DNA from: Rhizobium tibeticum
Lineage (GTDB): Bacteria; Pseudomonadota; Alphaproteobacteria; Rhizobiales; Rhizobiaceae
Assembly: GCF_900110205.1 (NCBI RefSeq)
Contig: NZ_FOCV01000004.1
Location: 62,001 to 126,000, forward strand
Reading direction: 5' to 3'
Length of the DNA stretch: 64,000 nucleotides
The notes under the pieces are model-generated. The model ran no database searches. It worked only from the letters and a program-made list of their open reading frames with translations, and was not told where the DNA came from. Each line of letters begins with the position of its first letter. Position 1 is the first letter of the stretch. This document shows, one piece after another, positions 8,873-18,258 of the stretch. A program made the position numbers and the translations under genes.

Positions 8873-10441
8873 ATGTTCAAGAATATCAAAGCTCCGTCGC
8901 TCAATACCGCGCTGAAGGCCTCGACCGTCGCGGGTCTTGCCGCTGCGGTGCTTGCGACCGGTATTCCGCTCGAAATCACTCGCTCCTATGCCGAAGCTGT
9001 CAAGGTTCAGGCTCCGTCCGTTCCGAGCTTCGCGAACGTCGTCGATGCCGTTTCGCCGGCGGTCATTTCGGTCCGTGTCGAAAATCGCGTCAAACCGGTG
9101 TCCGATGATGATGCCAACGGCTTCGCCTTCGACTTCAACGGTCGCGGCTTCGACGATCTTCCCGATGCCCTGAAGCCTTTCTTCCGCCAGTTCGGTGAGC
9201 AAGGTCCACAGGGTCCGCAGGATCGCCGCGGTCCTCCGCACCATGGCCCGCAGGATGGCAAGGGCCGCCTGCGTCCGGTTGCCCAGGGCTCGGGCTTCTT
9301 CATTTCTGAGGATGGTTACATCGTCACCAACAACCACGTCGTTTCCGATGGCGCAGCCTTCGTTGCAGTGATGAACGACGGCACCGAGCTTGATGCCAAG
9401 TTGATCGGCAAGGATCCGCGTACGGACCTCGCCGTTCTCAAGGTTGATGGCAAGGGCCGCAAGTTCACCTACGTCAACTGGGCAGATGACAACAATGTTC
9501 GCGTCGGCGACTGGGTTGTCGCGGTCGGTAACCCCTTCGGTCTCGGCGGTACGGTAACAGCCGGTATCGTCTCGGCACGTGGCCGCGACATCGGCTCTGG
9601 TCCGTATGACGACTACCTGCAGGTTGACGCCGCAGTGAACCGCGGTAACTCCGGTGGCCCGACCTTCAATCTCAATGGCGAAGTCGTCGGCATCAACACC
9701 GCGATCTTCTCTCCGTCCGGTGGCAGTGTAGGTATTGCGTTTGCCATTCCGGCGTCTACGGCCAAGGATGTCGTTGCCGACCTCATGAAGGATGGACAAG
9801 TCTCCCGCGGCTACCTGGGCGTTCAGATCCAGCCCGTTACCAAGGACATCGCCGACTCGCTCGGCCTTTCCGAGGCGAGCGGCGCGCTTGTTGTCTCCGC
9901 TCAGGCGGGTACGCCGGGTGAGAAGGCGGGCATGAAGGCCGGCGATGTGGTCACCGCCGTCAACGGCGAGACGGTCAAGGATGCCCGCGACCTCAGCCGC
10001 CGCATCGGCGCCATGACGCCCGGCAAGAAGGTCGAGCTTTCTGTCTGGCGCTCCGGCAAGGCTCAGTCTCTGACGGTCGAACTTGGCACGCTGCCTGCTG
10101 AACAGAAGGATGCTTCCGCTGACGACGGCGATCAGGCGCCGGAAACTCAGGCTCCTGCTTCCGAAAAGGCACTTGCTGACCTCGGCCTGACGGTTGGGCC
10201 TTCTGACGATGGCAAGGGGCTTCAGATCACCGGTATCGACCCGGACTCCGACGCTGCCGACAAGGGCATCAAGGAAGGCGAGAAGATCACCTCGGTCAAC
10301 AACCAGGAAGTCTCCAATGCCGATGATGTCGTCAAGGTCCTGAACCAGGCGAAGAAAGATGGCCGCACGCGGGCACTCTTCCAGATCCAGTCGAAGGACG
10401 GCAGCCGCTTCGTCGCCCTTCCGATCAACGGCCAGGGTTAA
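8873..10441 (+). CDS. degP: DegP/HtrA-family periplasmic serine protease
   Basis: A 522-residue protein from ATG 8873, chosen because AAAGAAGG lies 8 bp upstream; an in-frame ATG at 8846 is possible. It has a signal peptide (about 1-35, ending YAEA), then a trypsin-like domain with catalytic H155 (TNNHVV), D185 (RTDLAVL) and S260 (RGNSGGP). Two PDZ domains follow (about 295-385 and 430-515). A Gly/Pro/Gln-rich insertion (about 110-138, EQGPQGPQDRRGPP) lies in the LA-loop region. DegP degrades or refolds misfolded envelope proteins. It matches degP1 of S. meliloti by position and ends at a clear terminator. Confidence 0.93.
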   Translation: MFKNIKAPSLNTALKASTVAGLAAAVLATGIPLEITRSYAEAVKVQAPSVPSFANVVDAVSPAVISVRVENRVKPVSDDDANGFAFDFNGRGFDDLPDALKPFFRQFGEQGPQGPQDRRGPPHHGPQDGKGRLRPVAQGSGFFISEDGYIVTNNHVVSDGAAFVAVMNDGTELDAKLIGKDPRTDLAVLKVDGKGRKFTYVNWADDNNVRVGDWVVAVGNPFGLGGTVTAGIVSARGRDIGSGPYDDYLQVDAAVNRGNSGGPTFNLNGEVVGINTAIFSPSGGSVGIAFAIPASTAKDVVADLMKDGQVSRGYLGVQIQPVTKDIADSLGLSEASGALVVSAQAGTPGEKAGMKAGDVVTAVNGETVKDARDLSRRIGAMTPGKKVELSVWRSGKAQSLTVELGTLPAEQKDASADDGDQAPETQAPASEKALADLGLTVGPSDDGKGLQITGIDPDSDAADKGIKEGEKITSVNNQEVSNADDVVKVLNQAKKDGRTRALFQIQSKDGSRFVALPINGQG

Positions 10442-10467
10442 TCCTCCCAACCCTGACAGAGTGGGGA

Positions 10468-10495
10468 GCCGCGCCCTCTGGGCGCGGCTTCCTTT
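10468..10495 (+). terminator. Rho-independent terminator after degP
   Basis: A perfect 9-bp stem GCCGCGCCC/GGGCGCGGC (10468-10476 with 10480-10488) closes a 3-nt loop and is followed by TTCCTTTC. It lies 27 bp after the degP stop and separates degP from the following regulator genes. Confidence 0.8.
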
Positions 10496-10589
10496 CGCCA
10501 AATATTCGCAGGTGATCGCAATGACCTCTGTGCCACAGGAAGCAGCTTTGAGCCTTGCCGAAACGCAACTGGCGGGTAATGTCGGCCGC

Positions 10590-11267
10590 ATGAAGATTCT
10601 CATCATCGAAGACGATCTCGAAGCAGCGGTTTATCTCACCAAGGCGTTTCGTGAGGCGGGCATCGTGGCCGATCACGCAAGCGACGGCGAAAGCGGGCTC
10701 TTCATGGGCTCGGAAAACACCTACGACGTGATCGTCATCGATCGCATGTTGCCGCGCCGCGACGGTCTGTCCGTCATCAGCGAATTGCGCCGCAAGGGAA
10801 TCCACACGCCTGTTCTCATTCTCTCTGCCCTCGGTCAGGTGGACGACCGCGTTACCGGCCTCAGAGCGGGCGGCGACGACTATCTGCCGAAGCCCTATGC
10901 GTTCAGCGAACTTCTTGCGCGTGTCGAGGTGCTCGGACGTCGCAAGGGGGCACCGGACCAGGACGTTGTTTACCGCGTCGGCGACCTTGAACTCGATCGG
11001 CTCGCGCACGAGGTCCGCCGCGGCGGCAAGGAGATACCGCTGCAGCCGCGCGAATTCCGTCTGCTTGAGTATCTGATGAAGAACGCCGGCCAGGTGGTGA
11101 CCCGCACGATGCTTCTGGAGAACGTCTGGGATTACCACTTCGATCCGCAGACCAACGTCATCGACGTGCACGTTTCTCGGCTGCGGTCCAAGATCGAGAA
11201 GGACTTCAGCCAGCCGCTTCTCAAGACCATTCGCGGCGCGGGGTATATGATCAAGGACGAGGGATGA
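10590..11267 (+). CDS. OmpR-family response regulator next to degP
   Basis: A 225-residue regulator from ATG 10590 (MKILIIEDD). An in-frame ATG at 10521 would add an unusual 23-residue N-terminus. The receiver domain has E7-D8-D9, phospho-acceptor D51 (VIDRMLPRRDG) and a lysine in LPKPYAF. The winged-helix output domain ends TIRGAGYMI. The stop overlaps the kinase start by 4 bp, so the two form a pair. The gene order degP-RR-HK is conserved in Sinorhizobium and suggests an envelope-stress role, but there is no direct sequence evidence for the signal. Confidence 0.88.
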   Translation: MKILIIEDDLEAAVYLTKAFREAGIVADHASDGESGLFMGSENTYDVIVIDRMLPRRDGLSVISELRRKGIHTPVLILSALGQVDDRVTGLRAGGDDYLPKPYAFSELLARVEVLGRRKGAPDQDVVYRVGDLELDRLAHEVRRGGKEIPLQPREFRLLEYLMKNAGQVVTRTMLLENVWDYHFDPQTNVIDVHVSRLRSKIEKDFSQPLLKTIRGAGYMIKDEG

Positions 11268-12667
11268 ACCGTTTCTGGTTTCTCTTCAAGTCCACGGCAG
11301 TCCGCCTTTCGGCACTTTACATCCTGCTCTTTGCCATCTGCGCCGCGACGCTGGTCTTCTATGTGACGGCGATGTCCGAGCGGCTTCTGACCAACCAGAT
11401 CCGCGAAGCCGTGCAGCAGGAAGTGGACCAGGTCCAGCGGGCCTACGACGCCGGCGGCATGAATCTTCTTCTGCGCACGATGGAGCGGCGCGCGCGCCAG
11501 CCAGGCGCCAATCTCTACATCATTGCCGGTCCCTCGGGCGATATCCTCGCCGGGAACGTCGCATCCGTGCAGCCCGGTGTGCTCGATGAAGAGGGGTGGA
11601 CCTCCTTGCCCTTCATGTATCAGCGTTATGCCGACAGCGGCCTCAGCCGCCGGCATATGGCGGTTGCCAACATTTTCGTGCTGGACAACGGGCTGCGTCT
11701 GCTGATCGGCCGCGACCTCGGCGAGCCTGAGGCATTCCGCGGGCTGGTGCGGCAGGCTCTGATGATCGCTCTCGCGATCATGGGCCTCGGCGCCATCATC
11801 ATCTGGTTCGGCATCGGTCGGAACGCCCTGAAGCGGATCGACCGCATGTCCGATGCGAGCAAAAAGATCATGGCCGGGGATCTCTCGCAGCGGCTTCCGG
11901 TCGGCGGCTCGGGCGACGAGTTCGATCGTCTGTCGGTCTCGCTCAATACAATGCTCGGCCGGATAGAGAAGCTGAACGAAGGTTTGCGGCAGGTTTCCGA
12001 CAACATTGCGCATGATCTGAAGACACCGCTGACGCGGTTGCGCAACAAGGCTACCGATGCTCTGGAAACCGCAGACGCCGAGGTGCGACGCACCGCGCTT
12101 GAGGGGATCATATCCGAGTCCGATCAGTTGATCCGCACGTTCAATGCACTGCTGATGATTTCGCGCGTCGAGGCGGGTTCGGTCGCCGCCGAAATGTCTC
12201 GGGTCGATCTCACCGCCATCGTCGCAGACAGCGCGGAACTGTATGAGCCCGTCGCCGATGATGCAGGGCTTGCGCTCACCTCGTCGATCGAGCCCGACAT
12301 CGAAGTTCAGGGCAACCGCGAGCTGATCGGCCAAGCGATTTTCAATCTCATCGACAACGCCATCAAGTATTCCTCGGATGCGGAAGGCCACGGCGATATC
12401 ACGCTGAAGTTGCTTCGCCGCGCCGATGGCATTTGCCTCTCCATTGCTGATCGCGGACTAGGTGTCCCGGCCGAGAAGCGCGAAGATGTACTGAAGCGCT
12501 TCGTGCGGCTGGATGAAAGCCGCTCCAAGCCCGGCACCGGTCTTGGCCTCTCCTTGGTGGAGGCGGTCATGGAATTGCATGGCGGGAAACTGGAGCTTTC
12601 GGACACTGATGCGCAGAATCAGGAGAAGCGAGGTCTCACCGTCAGCATGATCTTTCCGGTGAAATAG
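11264..12667 (+). CDS. Membrane sensor histidine kinase partner of the degP-linked regulator
   Basis: A 467-residue kinase. Helices at about 13-35 and 162-184 enclose a periplasmic domain. The HAMP domain (about 185-238) leads to the H-box NIAHDLKTPLTRLRN with H250. The N-box NLIDNAIKYSS, G1 box DRGLGVP and GTGLGLSLVEAV complete the ATPase. The HDLKTPLTRL H-box is of the EnvZ/QseC-like class. It overlaps its response regulator by 4 bp. Signal and target genes are unknown. Confidence 0.9.
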   Translation: MNRFWFLFKSTAVRLSALYILLFAICAATLVFYVTAMSERLLTNQIREAVQQEVDQVQRAYDAGGMNLLLRTMERRARQPGANLYIIAGPSGDILAGNVASVQPGVLDEEGWTSLPFMYQRYADSGLSRRHMAVANIFVLDNGLRLLIGRDLGEPEAFRGLVRQALMIALAIMGLGAIIIWFGIGRNALKRIDRMSDASKKIMAGDLSQRLPVGGSGDEFDRLSVSLNTMLGRIEKLNEGLRQVSDNIAHDLKTPLTRLRNKATDALETADAEVRRTALEGIISESDQLIRTFNALLMISRVEAGSVAAEMSRVDLTAIVADSAELYEPVADDAGLALTSSIEPDIEVQGNRELIGQAIFNLIDNAIKYSSDAEGHGDITLKLLRRADGICLSIADRGLGVPAEKREDVLKRFVRLDESRSKPGTGLGLSLVEAVMELHGGKLELSDTDAQNQEKRGLTVSMIFPVK

Positions 12668-12802
12668 CACTGACCATCATGGCGGCAGCGGATCGAATTC
12701 GATGTTGGCCATTACCGCCACAGACCCTACCTTAGAGCGTAATTGCCGGAAGTCGCTATGATTCTCCCGGTTGTTCGCGGTTCTGTTCGCCAGGGAGGGT
12801 GC

Positions 12803-15760
12803 ATGCTGACGAGTTCGAGGCATAGCCTTGTTGAAGTAGCCGACGGGTTGCTGAAGCCGCTGAACAAGGGCGAGCTGAAGCTTGCGCAGGCGGATCTCCA
12901 AAGGATCGGCAAGAGCGAGCCCGATGTGGCGGAGATGCTCAGGGCGGAAGGCGGATTTCGCGACTTCATCACGGCCGCGCTGACCTTGTCTCCCTATCTG
13001 CGTGACATCGCGAATATCGATACGGCAATTCTCGCAACTGCAATTTCGGAGCCGCTGGAACCCCGGATAGAGGCGCTGATCGCAGAAGCGCGCGCATGTT
13101 GGAAGCCGGCGGCAAGCGGCGATCTGCCGAGTGAAGCCGACGTGATGAGCCGCCTGCGTATCATCAAGCGCAAGGTCGCCTTCCTTGTCGCCATGGCAGA
13201 TCTCGCCCGGATATTCGATGGTCGCGCGACCACGGCTTGGTTGAGCCAGCTTGCGGAAGCGTCTGTCGGTGCGGCGATAGATCACCTGCTGCTTGCCGCC
13301 CACCACGGGGGCAAGGTCACGCTAAAGGATGTTTCCGCTCCCAGCGAGGGCTCGGGGCTGATCGTCCTCGGCATGGGCAAGCTCGGCGCTTGCGAACTCA
13401 ACTACTCGTCCGATATCGATCTCGTCGTATTCTTCGACGAAGAGGCGGGGATCATCCCGGATCCGGACGACGCGATCGAAATCTTCCCGCGGCTGATGCG
13501 ACGGCTGGTGCGGATCATGCAGGAGCGTACGGCGGATGGATATGTCTTCCGGACCGACCTTCGGCTGCGACCCGATCCAGGATCAACGCCGCTTGCCATC
13601 CCCGTCGACGCGGCGATGATCTACTATGAGGGCAGGGGGCAGAACTGGGAGCGTGCCGCCTTCATCAAGGCGCGCGCCGTCGCTGGCGATATCCTTTCTG
13701 GCGAGCAATTCCTGCGCGGGCTCGTTCCGTTCGTCTTTCGCAAGTATCTCGACTACGCCGCCATCGCCGATATCCATTCCATCAAGCGCCAGATCCATGC
13801 CCACAAGGGGCATGGCGCGATCGCGGTTAAGGGCCACAACGTCAAGCTCGGTCGCGGCGGCATCCGCGAGATCGAGTTCTTCGCGCAGACACAGCAGCTG
13901 ATCGCCGGCGGCCGGATGCCGGCACTTCGTTGCCGCGGCACCGAGCAGACGTTAGCGGAGCTGACAAAGGCGAAATGGATTGACGAGGAAACGCGGGACG
14001 AGCTGACCGAGGCCTATTGGTTCCTTCGCGATGTCGAGCATCGAATTCAAATGGTGCACGACGAGCAAACACATCTTCTGCCAGAGACCGAAACCGACCT
14101 GAAGCGCATCGCCTTCATGATGGGGTTCGACAATACGCCGAGTTTTGCCGCGCGCTTGGTCGAGGTCTTCAAAACGGTCGAGCGACGCTATGCTCGCCTA
14201 TTCGAACAGGAGACCAAGCTTTCAACGGAAACGGGCAATCTGGTTTTTACCGGACAGGCCGATGACCCCGATACGCTTAACACGCTGCGCAAGCTCGGCT
14301 TCGAACGACCCTCCGATATCTCCCGTGTCATCCGCACGTGGCATTACGGTCGCTACAAGGCGACGCAGTCCGTGGAGGCGCGCGAGCGCCTGACCGAACT
14401 GACGCCGGAACTGCTGCGTGTGTTCGGCGAAAGCAAACGCGCCGATGAGGCGATCCTGCGGTTCGACAGCTTTCTGTCGGGTCTGCCCGCAGGCATTCAA
14501 TTGTTTTCGCTCCTCGGCAGCAACCCGGCGCTTCTATCGCTGATCGTCAACATCATGTCCTCCGCACCGAAGCTGGCTGAGGTGATTGCCGCCAAGCCGC
14601 ATGTTTTCGACGGCATGCTCGATCCCGGCCTGATGGCGGAATTGCCGACGCGCGCCTATCTCGCCGAACGTATTGGCGGCTTTCTCGCGCCCGCACGGTA
14701 CTATGAGGAGGTGCTCGATCGACTGCGCATCTTCGCCTACGAACAGCGCTTCCTCATCGGAATCCGGCTGTTGACCGGCGCGATCCGGGGCGCCATGGCC
14801 GGCCGCGCCTTCACGCATTTGGCCGATCTCGTCCTCGAAGCGGCACTCGATGCCGTCATGAAGGAGATCAGGGCGGCACATGGCAATTTTCCGGGCGGCC
14901 GCGTGGCGGTCGTCGGCATGGGCAAGCTCGGGAGCTTCGAACTCACTGCCGGCTCTGACATCGATATCATCTTGCTCTACGACTACGACGATGAAGCCGC
15001 CGAATCCTCCGGCCCCAAGCCTCTCGACGCGACGCGCTATTTCACCCGCGTCACGCAGCGGCTGATCTCGGCGCTCTCGGCGCCGACGGCTGAGGGCGTG
15101 CTCTATGAGGTCGACATGCGCCTCAGGCCGTCGGGAAACAAGGGGCCGGTCGCTACCCGTATCAAGTCCTTCGAAAAATATCAGCGTGATGAGGCTTGGA
15201 CTTGGGAGCACATGGCGCTGACGCGCGCCCGCCTCGTGTGCGGAGACAGAGAACTGATCGGTGAGGCCGAGCGGATCATCGCCGAAGTGCTCTTCGCAAA
15301 GACGGACTCAGACAAGATCGCCAAGGACGTGTCCGAGATGCGGGCCTTGATCGAGCAGGAAAAGCCGCCGGCCAGCATCTGGGACCTGAAGCTTATTCCC
15401 GGCGGACTGATCGATATCGAATTCATCGCGCAGTATCTGCGGCTAGTGGCCTCCACGAAAGGTATCGCCGTTGACGGGGACGACTTCAACACGGCGGGGC
15501 AGGTGAAGCTTATCGGTGTGGAGCTGATGGACCGCGATGACATGGAACTCTGCCTGGCAGCGCTGTCGCTCTATACGGATATTTCGCAGCTCATCCGCCT
15601 GTGCATCGACGGTCTGTTCGATCCCAAGGAGGCTCCGGCGGGCCTCACCGATCTCGTTTCCCGTGCCGGTGACTGCCCTGACATCAAGACGCTTGAGGGA
15701 GAGATCAAGCGTCTTTCGAAAGCCGTCAGGAAAATTTTCCAGACGGTAGTGAAATCTTAG
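12803..15760 (+). CDS. glnE: GlnE, bifunctional glutamine synthetase adenylyltransferase/deadenylase
   Basis: A 985-residue protein from ATG 12803, which has GGGAGGG 3-4 bp upstream; an earlier in-frame ATG at 12743 lacks a site. The two nucleotidyltransferase domains are plain: VLGMGKLGACELNYSSDIDL (deadenylation half, about residue 190) and VVGMGKLGSFELTAGSDIDI (adenylation half, about 706). Each carries a GS-11/12-D-x-D signature. GlnE modifies GS-I in response to PII and glutamine. Length is normal. The 3' end overlaps the convergent pleC stop by 4 bp. Confidence 0.96.
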   Translation: MLTSSRHSLVEVADGLLKPLNKGELKLAQADLQRIGKSEPDVAEMLRAEGGFRDFITAALTLSPYLRDIANIDTAILATAISEPLEPRIEALIAEARACWKPAASGDLPSEADVMSRLRIIKRKVAFLVAMADLARIFDGRATTAWLSQLAEASVGAAIDHLLLAAHHGGKVTLKDVSAPSEGSGLIVLGMGKLGACELNYSSDIDLVVFFDEEAGIIPDPDDAIEIFPRLMRRLVRIMQERTADGYVFRTDLRLRPDPGSTPLAIPVDAAMIYYEGRGQNWERAAFIKARAVAGDILSGEQFLRGLVPFVFRKYLDYAAIADIHSIKRQIHAHKGHGAIAVKGHNVKLGRGGIREIEFFAQTQQLIAGGRMPALRCRGTEQTLAELTKAKWIDEETRDELTEAYWFLRDVEHRIQMVHDEQTHLLPETETDLKRIAFMMGFDNTPSFAARLVEVFKTVERRYARLFEQETKLSTETGNLVFTGQADDPDTLNTLRKLGFERPSDISRVIRTWHYGRYKATQSVEARERLTELTPELLRVFGESKRADEAILRFDSFLSGLPAGIQLFSLLGSNPALLSLIVNIMSSAPKLAEVIAAKPHVFDGMLDPGLMAELPTRAYLAERIGGFLAPARYYEEVLDRLRIFAYEQRFLIGIRLLTGAIRGAMAGRAFTHLADLVLEAALDAVMKEIRAAHGNFPGGRVAVVGMGKLGSFELTAGSDIDIILLYDYDDEAAESSGPKPLDATRYFTRVTQRLISALSAPTAEGVLYEVDMRLRPSGNKGPVATRIKSFEKYQRDEAWTWEHMALTRARLVCGDRELIGEAERIIAEVLFAKTDSDKIAKDVSEMRALIEQEKPPASIWDLKLIPGGLIDIEFIAQYLRLVASTKGIAVDGDDFNTAGQVKLIGVELMDRDDMELCLAALSLYTDISQLIRLCIDGLFDPKEAPAGLTDLVSRAGDCPDIKTLEGEIKRLSKAVRKIFQTVVKS

Positions 15761-18075
15761 TGGCCGTTGTTTGGAATGTGCAGTGAAATGACGGTGCCAA
15801 TCGCCTCGCGCGACCGGATCTTCATCTTGCCCCCGTGAAGTGTCGTCAACGACCGAGAGATGGCAAGACCGAGGCCAGAGCCTCCCTTGCTCTTTGCGTA
15901 CTGGTTTTGCACCTGCTCGAAAGGCTGGCCGATCTTGCCGAGCGCCGCGCGAGGGATGCCGATACCGGTGTCGGCAATCGTCAGCATGACGCCGCTGTTG
16001 GTGCGACGCGTGCGAACGGCGATACGGCCACCTTCGTTGGTAAACTTTACTGCGTTGGAGAGCAGGTTGAGCAGGATCTGCTTCATCGCGCGGCGATCGG
16101 CGGTCAGCCTCATGCCATCGCAAATGCGCTGCTCGACGAAGATATTCTTCTGTGCGGCGGGGATCGCGGTGAAGCGAAGGCTTTCTTCGATGAGCGGCGC
16201 GAGATCGATCGTTTCGCACTCAAGCTTCATGTGGCCTGCTTCGATCTTCGACATGTCGAGAATATCGCTGATGACGTTCAGGAGGTGCTTGCCGCTATCG
16301 TGGATGTCGCGCGCGTATTCATTGTATTTCGACGAGCCGAGCGGGCCAAACATCTGATCCTGCAGGATTTCCGAAAAGCCGAGGATTGCGTTGAGCGGCG
16401 TGCGAAGCTCGTGGGACATGTTCGCCAGGAACTCGCTCTTCGCCCGGTTGGCGCCTTCCGCGCGCTCCTTCTCGACGAGATAGTTGGAGTTGGCGACGGA
16501 GAGTGCAGCCTTCTGGCTTTCCAGAGTCTGACGGGAAGAGGAGAGGTCACCGATCGTCGCCATGAGCCGGCGTTCGGAGTCACGCAGACGCTCCTGGTTG
16601 CGTTTCAGCAACGTGATATCGGTGCCGACAGAAACCATGCCGCCGTCGCGCGTACGGCGCTCATTGATCTGCAGCCAGCGCTCATCAGCAAGCTGTACTT
16701 CGGTCGTGCGGGAGTAGCCGGGGCCATCTGCATCGGCGATGCGGCGTTCGATTACCGGGCGCGCTGCCGCGGCATTGACAAGTGTGCGCTCGGTCCCCGG
16801 GACCAGAACGCTATCGGGAAGTCCGTACGCCTGCTGGAAATGCGCGTTGCACATGACGAGACGGTCGTTCTTATCCCAGAGCACGAACGCTTCCGAGGTG
16901 CATTCGATGGCGTCTGCCAGCCGCTGATCGGCCTCGGCGTAACGCTGGGCGAGGCGATGCTGCTCGGTCACGTCCATTGCGATCCCGATCATGTGGACGC
17001 GGCCGGAATTGGTACGGATCACCTGGGCGCGAGCCCGCATCCAGACATAGTGGCCGCCGGCATGCCGCATACGGAATATCTGGTCGACCTGACCGGCATC
17101 GCCACGTGCGATCGACCGGGCGATTTCGTAGACACCGCCGTCATCCGGATGCATCAGGCGGGCCGCATCGCTGAAGCACATCGTCCGCTCCGAAGCGGGA
17201 AGGCCCAGCATTTCGTACATCGAGCGCGACCAGTAGAATTCGCGACTGTCGAAATCGAAGTCCCAAAGTCCGCAGCGGCCGCGCGACAGCGCGGTTTCGA
17301 CGCGGAGGTTCGACTCTAGAAAGATATCGTCGGCATCGCGGGCGCGCTTCACCTGCATGTAGTAGGCATATAGGATGACGAGCAGGATGGAGGAGATGCC
17401 TGCGAACAGTGTCACGTTCAGCGTGACTTCGTCCCGCCAGAGTTTGCCGATCCGCTCCAGCGATGTCGCGGCGATGACATAACCCCCGGACCCGCGGATC
17501 AGAGTAATCTCGGCGTAGTGGGGACGGCCGCTGATCGTCGTTTCGATGACGCCGGCGCGATCGCCGAAACGGCGGATCGCTGAGATCTCCGAGAAAAAGT
17601 CTCCGACGCTGGCGCCAAGATAGGCTGAGCCGGCTGCCGTTGCTGCGAACACCTTGCCGCTTGGCTGCACCAGCAGCACGAAGGCGTCATCGTCCAGGCG
17701 ATCCTGCGGAAGAAAGCGCGCCAGCCGAACCTGCGCCTGCATGACGTCTGCGGTTTCGAATATCTGGTTGGCATCGGCGAAGGCCGCAGCGGCAGTCGCG
17801 GCCGCAAGTGCGGTGGAATGGCGGGCGGCGGCCTCTGTCCGACCATACTCGGAGATCATTCCGAAAAAGTGCGATGCAGCCACAACCGTAAGGAAGGCTA
17901 CGATCAGAATCGGAATAATTCGCTTCAGGACGATTTCGACCTGGGAGAGGTTGCGCGAGGACGACGAGGAAACGCGGGAGCGCGTGGCTGAAAAGCTATC
18001 GCGCCAGGCCAGGAGGTCGTCGAAATCGACACGCAGCCGCCCGTCGGCTGCGGTTGCCCGCCGCACGTTCATCAT
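15757..18075 (-). CDS. pleC: PleC/DivJ-type PAS sensor histidine kinase
   Basis: A 772-residue kinase. Two helices (about 50-72 and 220-242) surround a periplasmic sensor region. Two PAS domains follow (about 265-375 with YVWMRARAQV, and about 385-490), then a coiled linker. The H-box FLANMSHELRTPLNAILGFS has H555, and the DHp region continues QMFGPLGSSKYNEYARDI, typical of the PleC/DivJ/PdhS family that acts on DivK. The ATPase has NLLSNAVKFT, DTGIGIP and GGSGLGLAISRSL. In S. meliloti pleC lies beside glnE, which supports the symbol. It would control DivK and CtrA signalling and cell division. Confidence 0.78.
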   Translation of the reverse strand: MMNVRRATAADGRLRVDFDDLLAWRDSFSATRSRVSSSSSRNLSQVEIVLKRIIPILIVAFLTVVAASHFFGMISEYGRTEAAARHSTALAAATAAAAFADANQIFETADVMQAQVRLARFLPQDRLDDDAFVLLVQPSGKVFAATAAGSAYLGASVGDFFSEISAIRRFGDRAGVIETTISGRPHYAEITLIRGSGGYVIAATSLERIGKLWRDEVTLNVTLFAGISSILLVILYAYYMQVKRARDADDIFLESNLRVETALSRGRCGLWDFDFDSREFYWSRSMYEMLGLPASERTMCFSDAARLMHPDDGGVYEIARSIARGDAGQVDQIFRMRHAGGHYVWMRARAQVIRTNSGRVHMIGIAMDVTEQHRLAQRYAEADQRLADAIECTSEAFVLWDKNDRLVMCNAHFQQAYGLPDSVLVPGTERTLVNAAAARPVIERRIADADGPGYSRTTEVQLADERWLQINERRTRDGGMVSVGTDITLLKRNQERLRDSERRLMATIGDLSSSRQTLESQKAALSVANSNYLVEKERAEGANRAKSEFLANMSHELRTPLNAILGFSEILQDQMFGPLGSSKYNEYARDIHDSGKHLLNVISDILDMSKIEAGHMKLECETIDLAPLIEESLRFTAIPAAQKNIFVEQRICDGMRLTADRRAMKQILLNLLSNAVKFTNEGGRIAVRTRRTNSGVMLTIADTGIGIPRAALGKIGQPFEQVQNQYAKSKGGSGLGLAISRSLTTLHGGKMKIRSREAIGTVISLHIPNNGH

Positions 18076-18220
18076 CGCTTCAACCTTGATCCCTCGTGTG
18101 ATTCGCAGCGCCGCTCGCCCGAACCTGACTCAATGAATCACTGGTGATTCGCCTTGTCCAGAGGAAAAGGTAAAAATTTGTTAACCGATTCTAGATGCTG
18201 AATTTTCCTCGGCGATCCGA

Positions 18221-18247
18221 AAGCCGCTGTGGGTGGTGCAGCGGCTT
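18221..18247 (-). terminator. Hairpin terminator of pepN
   Basis: A perfect 9-bp stem AAGCCGCTG/CAGCGGCTT (18221-18229 with 18239-18247) with a 9-nt loop lies just past the pepN stop. On the minus strand the stem is followed by TTTCGG. Confidence 0.6.
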
Positions 18248-18258
18248 GCGATGGCAAA

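Noticed and set aside
15835..17319. Long plus-strand frame opposite the PleC-like kinase gene
   Set aside because: Low-complexity Arg/Ala-rich translation with no recognisable motif; the opposite strand has all kinase and PAS motifs.
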